In this document: in pieces, positions 18,391 to 26,726 of the stretch
Layout: each line of letters begins with the position of its first letter
Position numbering within the stretch: position 1 is the stretch's first letter
The notes under the pieces: generated by a model
Databases searched by the model: none
What the model was told of the DNA's origin: nothing
What the model saw: only the letters and a program-made list of their open reading frames with translations
Position numbers and translations under genes: made by a program
From: Actinoplanes campanulatus
GTDB taxonomy: Bacteria; Actinomycetota; Actinomycetes; Mycobacteriales; Micromonosporaceae
Direction: 5' to 3'
NCBI RefSeq assembly: GCF_014647795.1
Contig: NZ_BMPW01000004.1
Location: 124,001 to 188,000, forward strand
DNA: 64,000 nt

Positions 18391-18650
18391 TCAGCCGGGC
18401 CGAGCCGTCTGCTCAATCATCTGCGCGGTCAGGCCGCGGCGTCGAGGCGTTGGGAAGCAGGTGATCTCCGAATCGGTTTCTGCGAAGAGGACACCGCCGA
18501 CGTTCTCCATGTATACGAGCGGCGGATCGGGATTCTGGAATTCGAGGACGTGGAACGAACCCGGCATCCGTTGGCGCACGGGATGACCCGAAGCGTGACT
18601 TTCGCCTCTGCGGCATCCTGACCAGGTGCGTTAGCTTCTCCTGGTGATTG
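18391..18650 (-). pseudogene. DUF5753-type XRE regulator remnant, C-terminal part
   Basis: Three frames together recreate the C-terminal ligand/partner domain of actinomycete DUF5753 (Scr1/WhiJ-associated) regulators: EKLTHLVRM, then AKVTLRVIPCANGC, then MPGSFHVLEFQNPDPPLVYM with ENVGGVLFAETD. At least two frameshifts are needed, and the HTH N-terminus is absent. The gene is broken and shortened. Confidence 0.7.
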
Positions 18651-18980
18651 ACCGGATTCCCACCCGCCACCGGATTGCGGCCTCATCGAGACGCCGGTAC
18701 CGGCGTATCCCGGCGCCCGGGGTTCTGATGACGCGGGGGAGCGGCGGGGCGCACCGGTGACCTGCGACTGCCTGGCAGAGGGCGTGTGATCCGGCGCGGG
18801 AGTGTCTGTCGGCGAGCACCCCGGGATCTGGTCCTGGCCAGAACGTTCGACTGTGGACCGGGCTGGAGTACGCGGTGGGGGCGCCGAGCGTGTCGGTCGA
18901 GCGGTTCCTGGGCTGGGGCCGCCGGGATTGGCGACGGCGCCGCCCGTACCAGATGATGTTGGTTTGAAGGGAGCGCCAAG
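18651..18980. other. Noncoding or eroded stretch
   Basis: No gene, repeat or RNA could be supported in this stretch upstream of the VIT1-like gene. The open frames seen here read as arginine/proline-rich shadow translations. Confidence 0.5.
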
Positions 18981-19091
18981 ATGGAGAGTCGGGTTTTCGG
19001 CCTCGCGTTCGTCGGAGATGGCAGGATCGACGCGCTGGAGGCCTTCCTGTTCGCCGCGGGAATTCGCCCGGTCGAGCCGGCCGCGTCCTGA
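18981..19091 (+). CDS. Possible 36-residue small protein
   Basis: ATG 18981 follows AAGGGAG at 18967-18973 with normal spacing and opens a 36-codon frame starting MESRVFGLAF and ending EPAAS. The composition is protein-like (LEAFLFAAGI) and it ends 5 bp before the VIT1-like start, so it could be a leader or a small partner. No family is recognised. Chance cannot be excluded. Confidence 0.35.
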   Translation: MESRVFGLAFVGDGRIDALEAFLFAAGIRPVEPAAS

Positions 19092-19096
19092 AACCC

Positions 19097-19810
19097 ATGA
19101 CCATGGACCCGCATCCGGGCGAGCCGCACGACGCCGCCCTCGCTGGCCGGCTCAACTGGCTTCGCGCCGGTGTGCTCGGCGCCAACGACGGCATCGTGTC
19201 GACCGCAGGTCTGGTGGTCGGTGTGGCGGGAGCGACCACCTCCACCGGGGCGATCGCCACCGCCGGTGTCGCCGGGCTGGTGGCCGGCGCCGTCTCGATG
19301 GCGCTGGGGGAGTACGTCTCGGTCAGCAGCCAGCGGGACACCGAGAAGGCGCTGCTGGAGAAGGAACGCGGCGAGCTGGCCGAGTTCCCGGAGCAGGAGT
19401 TCGAGGAACTGGTCGCGCTCTACGAGGCCAAAGGGCTCAGGGAGGCGACCGCCCGGCAGGTGGCCCGGGAACTGACCGACCGGGACGCGTTCGCCGCGCA
19501 CGCCGACGTCGAGTTGCGCCTGGATCCGGACGAGCTGACCAACCCGTGGCAGGCCGCCGTCGCGTCGGCCGTCGCGTTCACGACCGGCTCGCTGCTGCCG
19601 CTCGCGGCGATCCTGCTGCCGCCGCCGGGCGCCCGGATCGTGGTCGCGTTCGTGGTGGTGCTCGCCGCGCTCGCCGGCACCGGCTACCTGAGCGCACGGC
19701 TCGGCGGCGCCCGGCCGCGGCGGGCGGTGCTGCGGCTGGTGCTGGGCGGCGCGGCGGGAATGGCGGTCACCTACGGTATCGGGACACTGGTCGGCGCCGG
19801 GACCGGATGA
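19097..19810 (+). CDS. VIT1/CCC1-family iron/manganese transporter
   Basis: 237 residues. N-terminal RLNWLRAGVLGANDGIVSTA is the hallmark of this family, with GLVAGAVSMALGEYVSVSSQ as the second conserved membrane helix. A cytoplasmic helical region rich in Glu (EKERGELAEFPEQEFEELV) matches the metal-binding hinge of plant VIT1. Three more helices complete the five-helix topology. It should export or sequester Fe2+/Mn2+ across the cytoplasmic membrane. The ATG at 19097 or 19103 can start it. The 3' end overlaps the convergent kinase gene by 40 bp. Confidence 0.9.
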   Translation: MTMDPHPGEPHDAALAGRLNWLRAGVLGANDGIVSTAGLVVGVAGATTSTGAIATAGVAGLVAGAVSMALGEYVSVSSQRDTEKALLEKERGELAEFPEQEFEELVALYEAKGLREATARQVARELTDRDAFAAHADVELRLDPDELTNPWQAAVASAVAFTTGSLLPLAAILLPPPGARIVVAFVVVLAALAGTGYLSARLGGARPRRAVLRLVLGGAAGMAVTYGIGTLVGAGTG

Positions 19811-20322
19811 GTCACGGCGTCGGCGATCCACCGGGCGACCTCGGCCGGCGTCCGGTGCGTGGTGTCGACGACCTCGGCTTCGGCGTGCAGCCAGGTGCGG
19901 GCCGCCTCGGCGTACGGCTCGAGGTATTGGAGCCGGAACGGTGACGGAATCGGGGAGGCCGCCGCGATCCGGCCGCGAAGAGTGTCCTGGTCGGCGTGCA
20001 GGACGAAGTGCCGCACTTCGATGGCGTGTGCGGCGAGGCCCGCGCTGATCTCCCGCCAGTACGGCTCGACCAGGACGGTCATCGGCATCACCAGGGTACC
20101 GCCGGTGTAGTCGAGCACCCGCCGGGCCGTCTCGACGACGAGTTGCCGCCACGGCGGCCAGTGCTGGAAGTTGCCGGTCTCCGGCAGCCCCGGCGTGATG
20201 TCCATCAGCGTCTCGCCGACCTTCTCGGCGTCGAGCACCCGTGAATCCGGGATGAGCGCCCGCACGAGCGCACTGGTCGTCGTCTTACCGGCCCCGTGGG
20301 TCCCATTGATCCAAACGATCAT
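19771..20322 (-). CDS. Small P-loop nucleotide kinase-like protein (AAA family)
   Basis: 183 residues. It begins MIVWINGTHGAGKTTTSALV, a Walker A motif of the shikimate/gluconate/chloramphenicol phosphotransferase-like kinases. LVMPMTVLVEPYW and VRHFVLHAD follow, and the LRGRI and DTTHRTPAEVARWI segments fit a lid and C-terminal helix. The substrate is unknown; similar proteins are annotated as TmrB-like or AAA ATPases. The ATG at 20322 was chosen because the P-loop must be close to the N-terminus. Confidence 0.82.
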   Translation of the reverse strand: MIVWINGTHGAGKTTTSALVRALIPDSRVLDAEKVGETLMDITPGLPETGNFQHWPPWRQLVVETARRVLDYTGGTLVMPMTVLVEPYWREISAGLAAHAIEVRHFVLHADQDTLRGRIAAASPIPSPFRLQYLEPYAEAARTWLHAEAEVVDTTHRTPAEVARWIADAVTHPVPAPTSVPIP

Positions 20323-20486
20323 GTGGCCCGATGCTAGCGCCCCTCCGCATCCGGCCTCCCCGGGCGCAACTCGCCGGCATTGGTCCGGGATCTCATGCCG
20401 CGCTCCGGACCGGGCGACCGGGGCTTGAGATCCGGCAGCGGTATGCCCGCCCCCGGACGCGATGCCCCGGTCTCCGGTAACCACGT

Positions 20487-21299
20487 TCAGAAGACCACCC
20501 GGTCCCGCCCGTTGTAGTACGTGACCTGGAGTTCCACGGCCGGCGCCGGCTCGTCGTGCCGCAGGTCGAGGCACAGTTCGTACGGGTTGAGCCAGCCGGT
20601 CCGGCGGCAGCCGACCCGCGGGGCCAGCGCGGCCTCGTCCGCCGCGCCGAGGTCGGTGACCGTGAACCGGCGGTAGCAGGAATTCACGCCGCACCCGGTC
20701 TCCTCGCGGAGCACGGTCATCGTGGCCGGAAGCGGAATCGCGTCGCGCGGCGGCACCGGCGGATCGCCGACGACCGGTGTCGCGACGATGGCGGCGAATC
20801 CGATCGTCGTGATGGCCGCGCCGGCCATCCAGCGCCCGGTCAACGGCTTTCGCACCCGCGCGCCGACCGCGACGACGAGAGCGGCCCCGATCAGGTGCCA
20901 GCGCAGACCGTCGTCGACGGTCGGCGGGGTGCTCCAGGTGCCGAACGTGACGGTCCACAGCGACCACGCGGCGACCCAGACGGCCAGCCCGGCGCCGACC
21001 CGCCAGGCGTACGGCCGGGACCGGCCCAGCAGCGCCCAGGCGACCGGGAACACCAGCACGAGAGGCACGAGCCCGGCGACCTCGGCCGGTTCCAGCATCT
21101 CGTCCGCGATCGGATCCCCCGGCTGGACGACCGGCCACACCGGCGCCGTGGCGAGGAGCGCACCCACCACTTGCAGCGGCCGCGACCATCGGCGCCCCGG
21201 TAGCCGAACCACCAATTCACGCCAGCGGCCGATCCACGCACCCGGATGCGGAAAACGCCGTCCGGTGAGATACCCGAGCAAACCCACTACCACCAGCAT
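20487..21299 (-). CDS. Hypothetical multi-helix membrane protein
   Basis: 270 residues from ATG 21299; a GTG at 21311 is possible. Hydrophobic segments near residues 1-10, 40-55, 68-92, 98-122, 140-155 and 165-185 form a membrane domain. It is followed by a soluble domain of about 85 residues with four cysteines (GCGVNSCYRR, VGCRRTGWLNPYELCLD) and a WLNPYELCLDLRH segment. No family is recognised. The Cys pairs suggest an exported, disulfide-bonded C-terminal domain. Confidence 0.72.
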   Translation of the reverse strand: MLVVVGLLGYLTGRRFPHPGAWIGRWRELVVRLPGRRWSRPLQVVGALLATAPVWPVVQPGDPIADEMLEPAEVAGLVPLVLVFPVAWALLGRSRPYAWRVGAGLAVWVAAWSLWTVTFGTWSTPPTVDDGLRWHLIGAALVVAVGARVRKPLTGRWMAGAAITTIGFAAIVATPVVGDPPVPPRDAIPLPATMTVLREETGCGVNSCYRRFTVTDLGAADEAALAPRVGCRRTGWLNPYELCLDLRHDEPAPAVELQVTYYNGRDRVVF

Positions 21300-21353
21300 C
21301 AGTACGTCCACGCGCCTTCGACGCCGTACCGAACGGGATGGTTGCCTGCTGAC

Positions 21354-21581
21354 ATGTCCGGCGGGGAGGTGCACGCCTGGACGCCGGGGGCGAACCAGAC
21401 GCTGTGCGGGCCGGCCCTGAGCCGGACCCGGCTGAGGCGGTTCCCGCATGTGCGGTTCGACTTCCGGGCCACCGACGTGGTCACCGCCGAGGACGAGGTC
21501 CGCTACATCTGCCCGCGCTGTGTGGCCGCGACCAGCCGGCGCGGCGAGCGGGCCTGGACGCGTACCGCGCCCCGACCCTGA
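21354..21581 (+). CDS. Small zinc-ribbon-like hypothetical protein
   Basis: 75 residues from ATG 21354. VHAWTPGANQTLCGPALSRT starts a small actinomycete family; CPRCVAA near the C-terminus and the earlier TLCG cysteine could bind one zinc. Basic residues (RTRLRRFPH) suggest nucleic acid contact, but no function is known. It reads away from the membrane-protein gene. Confidence 0.6.
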   Translation: MSGGEVHAWTPGANQTLCGPALSRTRLRRFPHVRFDFRATDVVTAEDEVRYICPRCVAATSRRGERAWTRTAPRP

Positions 21582-21661
21582 GCCGTTTCCCGCCCCACCG
21601 AAACAAATCCTGAACTTTCTTAACAGATATCTTGACCGGGGGTCCTGCATCTAGTTAAGTC

Positions 21662-21706
21662 GATGTACCCGATATCCCCCTCGCACCAGTACATCCATTG
21701 ATGTAC
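21662..21706. promoter_or_regulatory. Candidate operator upstream of chitinase
   Basis: GTACATC-CATT-GATGTAC (21689-21706) is a 7-bp inverted repeat just before the ribosome-binding site GGAAGG. A further GATGTAC stands at 21662-21668. It does not resemble the DasR box. A TTGACC at 21632-21637 could be the -35 element. Confidence 0.45.
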
Positions 21707-21718
21707 GGAAGGTGAACC

Positions 21719-22810
21719 ATGCCCAGAAAACGGCTCCTGTCGATCCTGGCGGCGGTCAGCGTGGCCGTGGCCGGCGCCGCCGCAGCGATCCTGCCAATGA
21801 CCGCGTCGAGTGCGGCCGAGGCGTGCGTGGCTGCGTACAGCAACTCGGCCGTCTACACCGGCGGGATGCGGGCGTCCCACAACGGTCGCAACTGGACCGC
21901 CAAGTGGTGGACCCAGGGCGAGACCCCCAGCACCGGCGGCTCCGGGGTGTGGGCCGACAACGGCGCCTGCGGTGGCGGCGGCACCACCCCGACCACCGGC
22001 ACCTGCAACCACCCGAACTGGGTGGCCGGCCAGTTCTATGCGGCCGGGTCGATCGTCCGCTACACCAACGGGCAGTACTACCAGGCGTCGCACGACAACC
22101 CCGGCTACGACCCGGTCATCAGCACCTGGTACTGGTCGCCGTACACCTGCTCCGGTGGCGGAACCACCCCGCCGCCCGGCGGCGGGTCCGGAAGCTTCCC
22201 GGTCAGTGAGGCCCAGTTCAACCAGATGTTCCCGAGCCGGATCGCGTTCTACTCGTACGCCGGCCTGATCGACGCCGTCAAGAAGTACCCGGCGTTCACC
22301 ACCACCGGCAGCGACACCGTCAAGAAGCAGGAGGCCGCGGCCTTCCTCGCCAACATCAACCACGAGTCCGGCGGCCTGGTCTACGTCGAGGAGATCAACC
22401 AGGCGAACTGGCCGCTCTACTGCGACCGCAGCCAGCCGTACGGGTGCCCGGCCGGGCAAAATGCCTACCACGGCCGTGGCCCGATCCAGCTGAGCTGGAA
22501 CTTCAACTACAAGGCGGCCGGTGACGCGCTCGGCATCGACCTGCTGAACAACCCGGACCGGGTCAAGAACGAGTCGTCGGTCGCCTACCAGACGGCCGTC
22601 TGGTACTGGATGACCCAGCGCGGTCCGGGCACCATGACCCCGCACGACGCCATGGTCAACAGCCGGGGCTTCGGGGAGACGATCCGCAGCATCAACGGGT
22701 CGCTCGAGTGCAACGGCGGCAATCCGGCGCAGGTGCAGAGCCGGGTGGACGCCTACCAGCGGTTCAGCGCGATCCTGGGCGTGAGCCCGGGGGCCAACCT
22801 CTACTGCTGA
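21719..22810 (+). CDS. Secreted GH19 chitinase with two chitin-binding domains
   Basis: 363 residues. The signal peptide (to about 33) is followed by two CBM5/12-like modules, each with the aromatic pattern WTAKWWTQGE (35-84) and YQASHDNPGYDP...TWYWSPY (95-144). A Gly/Thr/Pro linker leads to a GH19 catalytic domain (about 160-363). Catalytic Glu candidates are E216 in NINHESGG and E224 or E225 in YVEEIN; YHGRGPIQLSWNFNY is the family signature. It hydrolyses chitin by inversion outside the cell. Such enzymes attack fungal walls, in line with the glucan cluster further right. Confidence 0.95.
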   Translation: MPRKRLLSILAAVSVAVAGAAAAILPMTASSAAEACVAAYSNSAVYTGGMRASHNGRNWTAKWWTQGETPSTGGSGVWADNGACGGGGTTPTTGTCNHPNWVAGQFYAAGSIVRYTNGQYYQASHDNPGYDPVISTWYWSPYTCSGGGTTPPPGGGSGSFPVSEAQFNQMFPSRIAFYSYAGLIDAVKKYPAFTTTGSDTVKKQEAAAFLANINHESGGLVYVEEINQANWPLYCDRSQPYGCPAGQNAYHGRGPIQLSWNFNYKAAGDALGIDLLNNPDRVKNESSVAYQTAVWYWMTQRGPGTMTPHDAMVNSRGFGETIRSINGSLECNGGNPAQVQSRVDAYQRFSAILGVSPGANLYC

Positions 22811-22821
22811 CAGTACCGGGA

Positions 22822-22858
22822 GCGGCAGCCCCGGCGCGGCGAGCGCCAGGGCTGCCGC
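22822..22858 (+). terminator. Terminator hairpin after chitinase
   Basis: GCGGCAGCCC (22822-22831) pairs perfectly with GGGCTGCCGC (22849-22858), starting 11 bp after the stop codon. There is no U tract, which is normal for high-GC actinomycetes. Confidence 0.7.
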
Positions 22859-22927
22859 CTGCGGGTGTCGCTGCGCGCCTCCAGCGCCGGCTCGGTGGCC
22901 TGCTCGAGGTTCACCAGGTAGTTCGCG

Positions 22928-22954
22928 GGGGTGCCGCCGGTCCGGCGGCACCCC
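22928..22954 (-). terminator. Hairpin at the end of the alpha/beta hydrolase gene
   Basis: GGGGTGCCGCCGG and CCGGCGGCACCCC are perfect 13-base complements separated by one base. The hairpin lies directly downstream of the minus-strand hydrolase stop and could stop both strands. Confidence 0.65.
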
Positions 22955-22960
22955 ACCTGA

Positions 22961-24028
22961 TCAGGGCAGATGGTTGATCTCCGGGTAGCGTGGCGACGGC
23001 CGGTCCAGCAGCCGCCCGTCGCGGTGCCGCAGATGCCGGTCGAAGAACGCCCGCACGTACGCCCGCTGGACGGCCACCGACCGCTCGCCGTCGATGGCGC
23101 CGATCATCGGCTCGGTCTGCTCGGCCGGCAGTCCCGCCTGGTGCAGCAGCACCTGGAAGTCGCTGAACGACAGGTGCGCCGAGCCCTCCAGCTCCAGCCA
23201 GTAACGGGCGCCGCGCAGCCGGTCCCACATCCGGACCCAGGTTTCGTCCTGCTCGTCGCCGTGCGTGTCCGAGCCCAACATCAGGAACGGCCGGTCCAGG
23301 CCGGTCTCCTCGACCGGGCCCAGGAAGGTGCCGTCCAGATTGATGCCGGCCCGCACCCGCCGGTCGGCCGCCATCGTCTGGGCCGTGGCCGCACCGCCCA
23401 TGGAGTGGCCGAACATGCCGACCCGGGACAGGTCCATCGCCTTCGCCAGCGGCAGACCGCGCAGTTCATCCAGCACGAAACGGGTGTCCGCCACCCGTAC
23501 ACCCAGAATCTTGTCGAGGAGAGCCCTCTCCTCCTCGGGTGAGGCCGGCGGCGGGATCGCCGCCTCGGCGAGCCGGCCGTCCGGGAACTCGACGAGGTTC
23601 GCGTCGTGCGTGTGGTCGATCGTGACCACCACGTAGCCGTGGCTGACGAGGTCCTCGACCAGCGCGGTCCCGGCGGTGCGCTCCATCCCGAGGCCGGGCG
23701 AGTAGAGGATCACCGGATGCCAGCCCCGGGCGGGCGGCGCGCCGACGTATCCGTGGGTGACCGGAAGCGCGTACCCGCTGTCCGGCGGGTTGATCCGGGC
23801 CGCCACACCGGGGGAGACCCAGTCGGCGCGCCGGTGACCCCGGACCGACCGGGCCGGGTACCAGATCTGCGCCATCAGTTCACGGGCCGGTTCGCCTGCC
23901 ACCCACGGATCGGGCCGGGACCGGTCGACCAGGTGCACCGAGACGGTGCCGATCAGGGCCGCGCCGGTGGGCGGCGGCAGTGCCATCGGAGTGACGGCGA
24001 GGACGGCGGCCAGCAGGGTTTTCAGCAT
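22961..24028 (-). CDS. Exported alpha/beta hydrolase (PAF-acetylhydrolase-like)
   Basis: 355 residues with a signal peptide (LLAAVLAVTPMALPPPTGA). The fold shows WHPVILYSPGLGMERTAGTA (oxyanion region), DHTHDANLVEFPDGR, the nucleophile elbow GMFGHSMGGAATA, NLDGTFLGP with the likely catalytic Asp, and GSAHLSFSD with the catalytic His. The order and the VWYPA-like MAQIWYPAR start match the platelet-activating-factor acetylhydrolase isoform II family, which includes bacterial cutinase/lipase-like esterases. It probably cleaves ester substrates outside the cell. It stands alone in its transcription unit. Confidence 0.85.
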   Translation of the reverse strand: MLKTLLAAVLAVTPMALPPPTGAALIGTVSVHLVDRSRPDPWVAGEPARELMAQIWYPARSVRGHRRADWVSPGVAARINPPDSGYALPVTHGYVGAPPARGWHPVILYSPGLGMERTAGTALVEDLVSHGYVVVTIDHTHDANLVEFPDGRLAEAAIPPPASPEEERALLDKILGVRVADTRFVLDELRGLPLAKAMDLSRVGMFGHSMGGAATAQTMAADRRVRAGINLDGTFLGPVEETGLDRPFLMLGSDTHGDEQDETWVRMWDRLRGARYWLELEGSAHLSFSDFQVLLHQAGLPAEQTEPMIGAIDGERSVAVQRAYVRAFFDRHLRHRDGRLLDRPSPRYPEINHLP

Positions 24029-24120
24029 GCACCGAGTGTTCGGCGCGGCGGAGAACCGCTGCAGTCACCGTCCTCACCGGATTTCCGTGCATTCCTCACA
24101 TCGGAACGGTGAGAAATTCG

Positions 24121-24648
24121 CTACGACCAGATGAAGGTTCCGGCCGGCACGCTCGCCGTGGTCGCGAAGTTGCGGTTCACGGTGCTGGCCTCAGTGGCGC
24201 TCGGGTACGCGTTGGTGCAGCTCACCGGCGCGCTGCTGCCGGACATCAGGTCGGTGCACAGACCGGTGCGCCGGTCCGGCAGCCCGAGCAGGTGCCCGAA
24301 CTCGTGAGCGGCGATCCGCGGCTGGTAGTAGCCCTGGTTGACCGCCTGCCGGCCCATGTACCAGCGGCCGTTGCCCAGGGACGTGGTCTGTGCGCGCGGC
24401 CAGCCGTTGTCGGCGTACACCCGGATGTTGGGGGTTGATCCGGCCGGGACCGGCAGCAGGCGCACGTTCGTCACCCGGCTGTTCCAGATCTGGGCGCCCT
24501 GATCGACGACGGACTTGAACTCCTGGGCCTGGCTCGCGTCGTAGTAGAGGGTTCGCGGCGCGGCGGCGGCGGGCGCGGCGGTGACCGCCTGGAAACCGCC
24601 GATGGCGAGGACCGCGACCAGGGCCGCGGCTATTCTGCGGAGCAGCAT
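24121..24648 (-). CDS. Snapalysin-family zinc metalloprotease (M7)
   Basis: 175 residues from ATG 24648, chosen for the GGAGG seven bases upstream and the signal peptide that follows (AALVAVLAIGG...APAAAA). The zinc site HEFGHLLGLPD is the extended HExxHxxGxxD motif of snapalysin, the small secreted Streptomyces protease. NIRVYADNGW and MSGSSAPVSC also match the family. The usual adjacent LysR activator gene is missing. It acts on milk-type proteins in vitro; its natural target is not known. Confidence 0.9.
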   Translation of the reverse strand: MLLRRIAAALVAVLAIGGFQAVTAAPAAAAPRTLYYDASQAQEFKSVVDQGAQIWNSRVTNVRLLPVPAGSTPNIRVYADNGWPRAQTTSLGNGRWYMGRQAVNQGYYQPRIAAHEFGHLLGLPDRRTGLCTDLMSGSSAPVSCTNAYPSATEASTVNRNFATTASVPAGTFIWS

Positions 24649-24744
24649 GGCTACCTCCGGGGATGGGGAACGGGACCCCTCCTTTCTATCGACGATCATC
24701 CATGAGTGCGGCATACCGGTTCGGCCCTCTGCGCCGAATGATGT

Positions 24745-25668
24745 CTAAACCAGGAAGACCGCCGCCAGGACCATGACCAGCGCCGACACCAGCGTGGACA
24801 GCATCACCACGTCCCGCGCCAGCGACTCGGCCGTCCGGTAACGCAACGCGAACACGAACACGTTCTGCGCGGTCGGCAGCGCCGCCGTGATCACCGCGGC
24901 GAAAACCTGGTGGTCCGGCAGATCAAGGACAAGACGCCCGATGAGGTACGCCAGAAGCGGCTGCACCACCACCTTCAACGTCACCGCGAGATACCGCTCC
25001 GGCGCATCCGGGCCGCCGCGCAACGGTCGCGCTCCCGGCAACGACATCCCGAACGCCAGCAGCGCGGCAGGCACCGCCGCCGCCCCGACCAGCTCGAACG
25101 GCTCCAGCAGCAGATCCGGCGGATGCCAGCCGGTCGCCGCCACCAGGATCCCGGCGGCCGACGCGATCATCAACGGGTTCCGGACCGGGAGCAGCGCCAG
25201 CCGGGCCGCCGACGGGCGCCCCTGCCCACTGGCCAGATCCAGCACGGCCAGCGCGATCGGGCCGAAAATCAAGAGCTGAAAGAGCAGCACCGGTACGACC
25301 AGCGACACGTCACCGAGCACATAGGCCGCGATCGCCAGGCCCATGTTGCCGGCGTTCACATACGACGCGCCGAGCGTGCCGATCGTGACGGTCCGCGCGT
25401 CCCGCCTCCAGACCAGCCGGGCGACCAGCGCGTACAGGACCGCCACCACGATCGTCGACGCCACGAACGCCAGTGACGCCCCGGTCACGATCCGGTCCAG
25501 CGAGGTACGGCTCAGTGTCGTGAACAGCAGCGCCGGACCCGCCACCGAGAACACCAGCTGTCCCAGCACCCGTGGCGCGTGCTCACCCAGGAGCCGGCGT
25601 CTGGCCAGCACGTAGCCGAGCGCCGCGAGCGCCCAGATCGTGGTGAAACCGCTCAGCACCCCCGCCAT
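24745..25668 (-). CDS. AEC-family (auxin efflux carrier-like) transporter
   Basis: 307 residues with ten hydrophobic helices in two five-helix halves. Family signs include FTTIWALAALGYVLARRRLLGE at the start, VNAGNMGLAIAAYVLGD in the middle and ALPTAQNVFVFALRY near the end (the two conserved N-x-x-x-x/NV crossover motifs). Bacterial members move dicarboxylates such as malate or other organic acids; the substrate here is not predictable. It is followed after 7 bp (upstream in transcription) by the lipoprotein gene, so the two may be co-transcribed. Confidence 0.88.
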   Translation of the reverse strand: MAGVLSGFTTIWALAALGYVLARRRLLGEHAPRVLGQLVFSVAGPALLFTTLSRTSLDRIVTGASLAFVASTIVVAVLYALVARLVWRRDARTVTIGTLGASYVNAGNMGLAIAAYVLGDVSLVVPVLLFQLLIFGPIALAVLDLASGQGRPSAARLALLPVRNPLMIASAAGILVAATGWHPPDLLLEPFELVGAAAVPAALLAFGMSLPGARPLRGGPDAPERYLAVTLKVVVQPLLAYLIGRLVLDLPDHQVFAAVITAALPTAQNVFVFALRYRTAESLARDVVMLSTLVSALVMVLAAVFLV

Positions 25669-25675
25669 CGGTGTG

Positions 25676-26227
25676 TCAGGGCAGGAACTGCTCCTCGAAC
25701 CGCACGACCGTCCCGTCCTCGACCGTCAGCCAGAACGGCAGCACCGCGATGTGCGGCGGGGTGACGTCGAGCCCCTCGTTCTGCTTCTTCAGGAAGGCCG
25801 CCAGGTCCTTGCAGGGGACCGTCGTCATGTCGACGCCACCGAGCGTCTCGAGCGCCTCGCAGTCGGCGTCCGCGGCGACCGGCAGCGTCCGCAGCTTCGG
25901 GTTCTCATTGACGATGATGTAGTCGTTGGGCGGCCCGTCCGGGTTCTCCGGATGCTCCTTCTTCCAGAGCGCCTTGGCCTTGTCACCGGTCAGGAACTCG
26001 ATCAGGTCGAAGGTCACCGTTCCGGCGGCCACCTTGGTGAGGTAGACCGGGTGCCGGCCGTCCTCCAGAACCACCGGAGCCGTCGTCGCCGTCGTTGTTG
26101 CCGCCGTAGTCGCCGCCGGTTCCGAGGCGGCGACGGTGGTCACGGCGGTCGCGGTCGGCGCCGGCTCCGCCTTGTCACATCCGGCCATCGCGAGCGCGAG
26201 CAGGGCCGCCACGCAGACGCGTCTCAT
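25676..26227 (-). CDS. Hypothetical lipoprotein
   Basis: 183 residues from ATG 26227. The lipobox LAMAGC near residue 17 marks lipid attachment. A Thr/Ala-rich linker (about 25-50) leads to a compact domain with HPVYLTKVAAGTVTFDLIEFLTGDKA, a feature of small extracytoplasmic proteins in actinomycetes, and NDYIIVNENPKLRTLPVA. Two cysteines (ADCEALE, VPCKDL) may pair. No function is assigned. It lies 7 bp upstream of the AEC transporter on the same strand. Confidence 0.75.
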   Translation of the reverse strand: MRRVCVAALLALAMAGCDKAEPAPTATAVTTVAASEPAATTAATTTATTAPVVLEDGRHPVYLTKVAAGTVTFDLIEFLTGDKAKALWKKEHPENPDGPPNDYIIVNENPKLRTLPVAADADCEALETLGGVDMTTVPCKDLAAFLKKQNEGLDVTPPHIAVLPFWLTVEDGTVVRFEEQFLP

Positions 26228-26393
26228 CACTGTTCCCCCAGGTCGCCGATCGCTTGCGGACATCATGACGGATCCCTGCCAGTCCCCGGGCGCGCGGGTA
26301 CCACGCCAGGCACGTACAGCTCGGACCGGTCCTCGGGCGCGCGGGTACTACTCTCCCGGCCGGACATATCGACTGTGCTGATCGGGGAGACAG

Positions 26394-26726
26394 ATGAGGG
26401 AGGCGTCGTACCGGACCACCGCGCTGGTCGGGCTCGGCTGGCTGGTCACGGTGGTGACCGCGGTGATCGCCGGTGCGGTGCAGTCGGCGGGCGAGCAGAC
26501 GTGCGACGACGCGACCTCCTGGTGCCTCACCCCTGGCGAGGCCGCCGTCCTCGGCCTGGCTCTGGCCAGCCCGGTCCTCCTCGCGATGATCCTCATCGTG
26601 TTGGTGCTGGCCGGTCCGTTCGCCCGGCGGCTGCCTTCGGCGCCGCTGGCGGGCACCCTCACCGCGGTGGTCGCGGTCCCGGTGGCGGGCGCGCTGGGCG
26701 GTCTGGTCCTGGTGGTCGCCCGATGA
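26394..26726 (+). CDS. Small hypothetical membrane protein, first of a coupled pair
   Basis: 110 residues with three hydrophobic segments (10-31, 50-74, 84-108) and two cysteines in the first external loop (ETCDDATSWCLTPGE). A GGGGAGA at 26384-26390 precedes the ATG. Its TGA overlaps the ATG of the next gene in ATGA, so the two are translationally coupled. No family is recognised. Confidence 0.7.
   Translation: MREASYRTTALVGLGWLVTVVTAVIAGAVQSAGEQTCDDATSWCLTPGEAAVLGLALASPVLLAMILIVLVLAGPFARRLPSAPLAGTLTAVVAVPVAGALGGLVLVVAR

Noticed and set aside
21610-21718. DasR box in front of the chitinase gene
   Set aside because: No sequence close to the ACTGGTCTAGACCACT consensus is present; only CATCTAGTTAAG is faintly similar.
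22811-22960. Minus-strand peptide NYLVNLEQATEPALEARSD as a gene fragment
   Set aside because: It spans two perfect hairpins that act better as terminators, and no start or family could be found.
26287-26350. Two direct copies of CGGGCGCGCGGGTACYA
   Set aside because: They lie 47 bp apart before a small membrane gene and could be regulatory, but no promoter context or third copy supports this.
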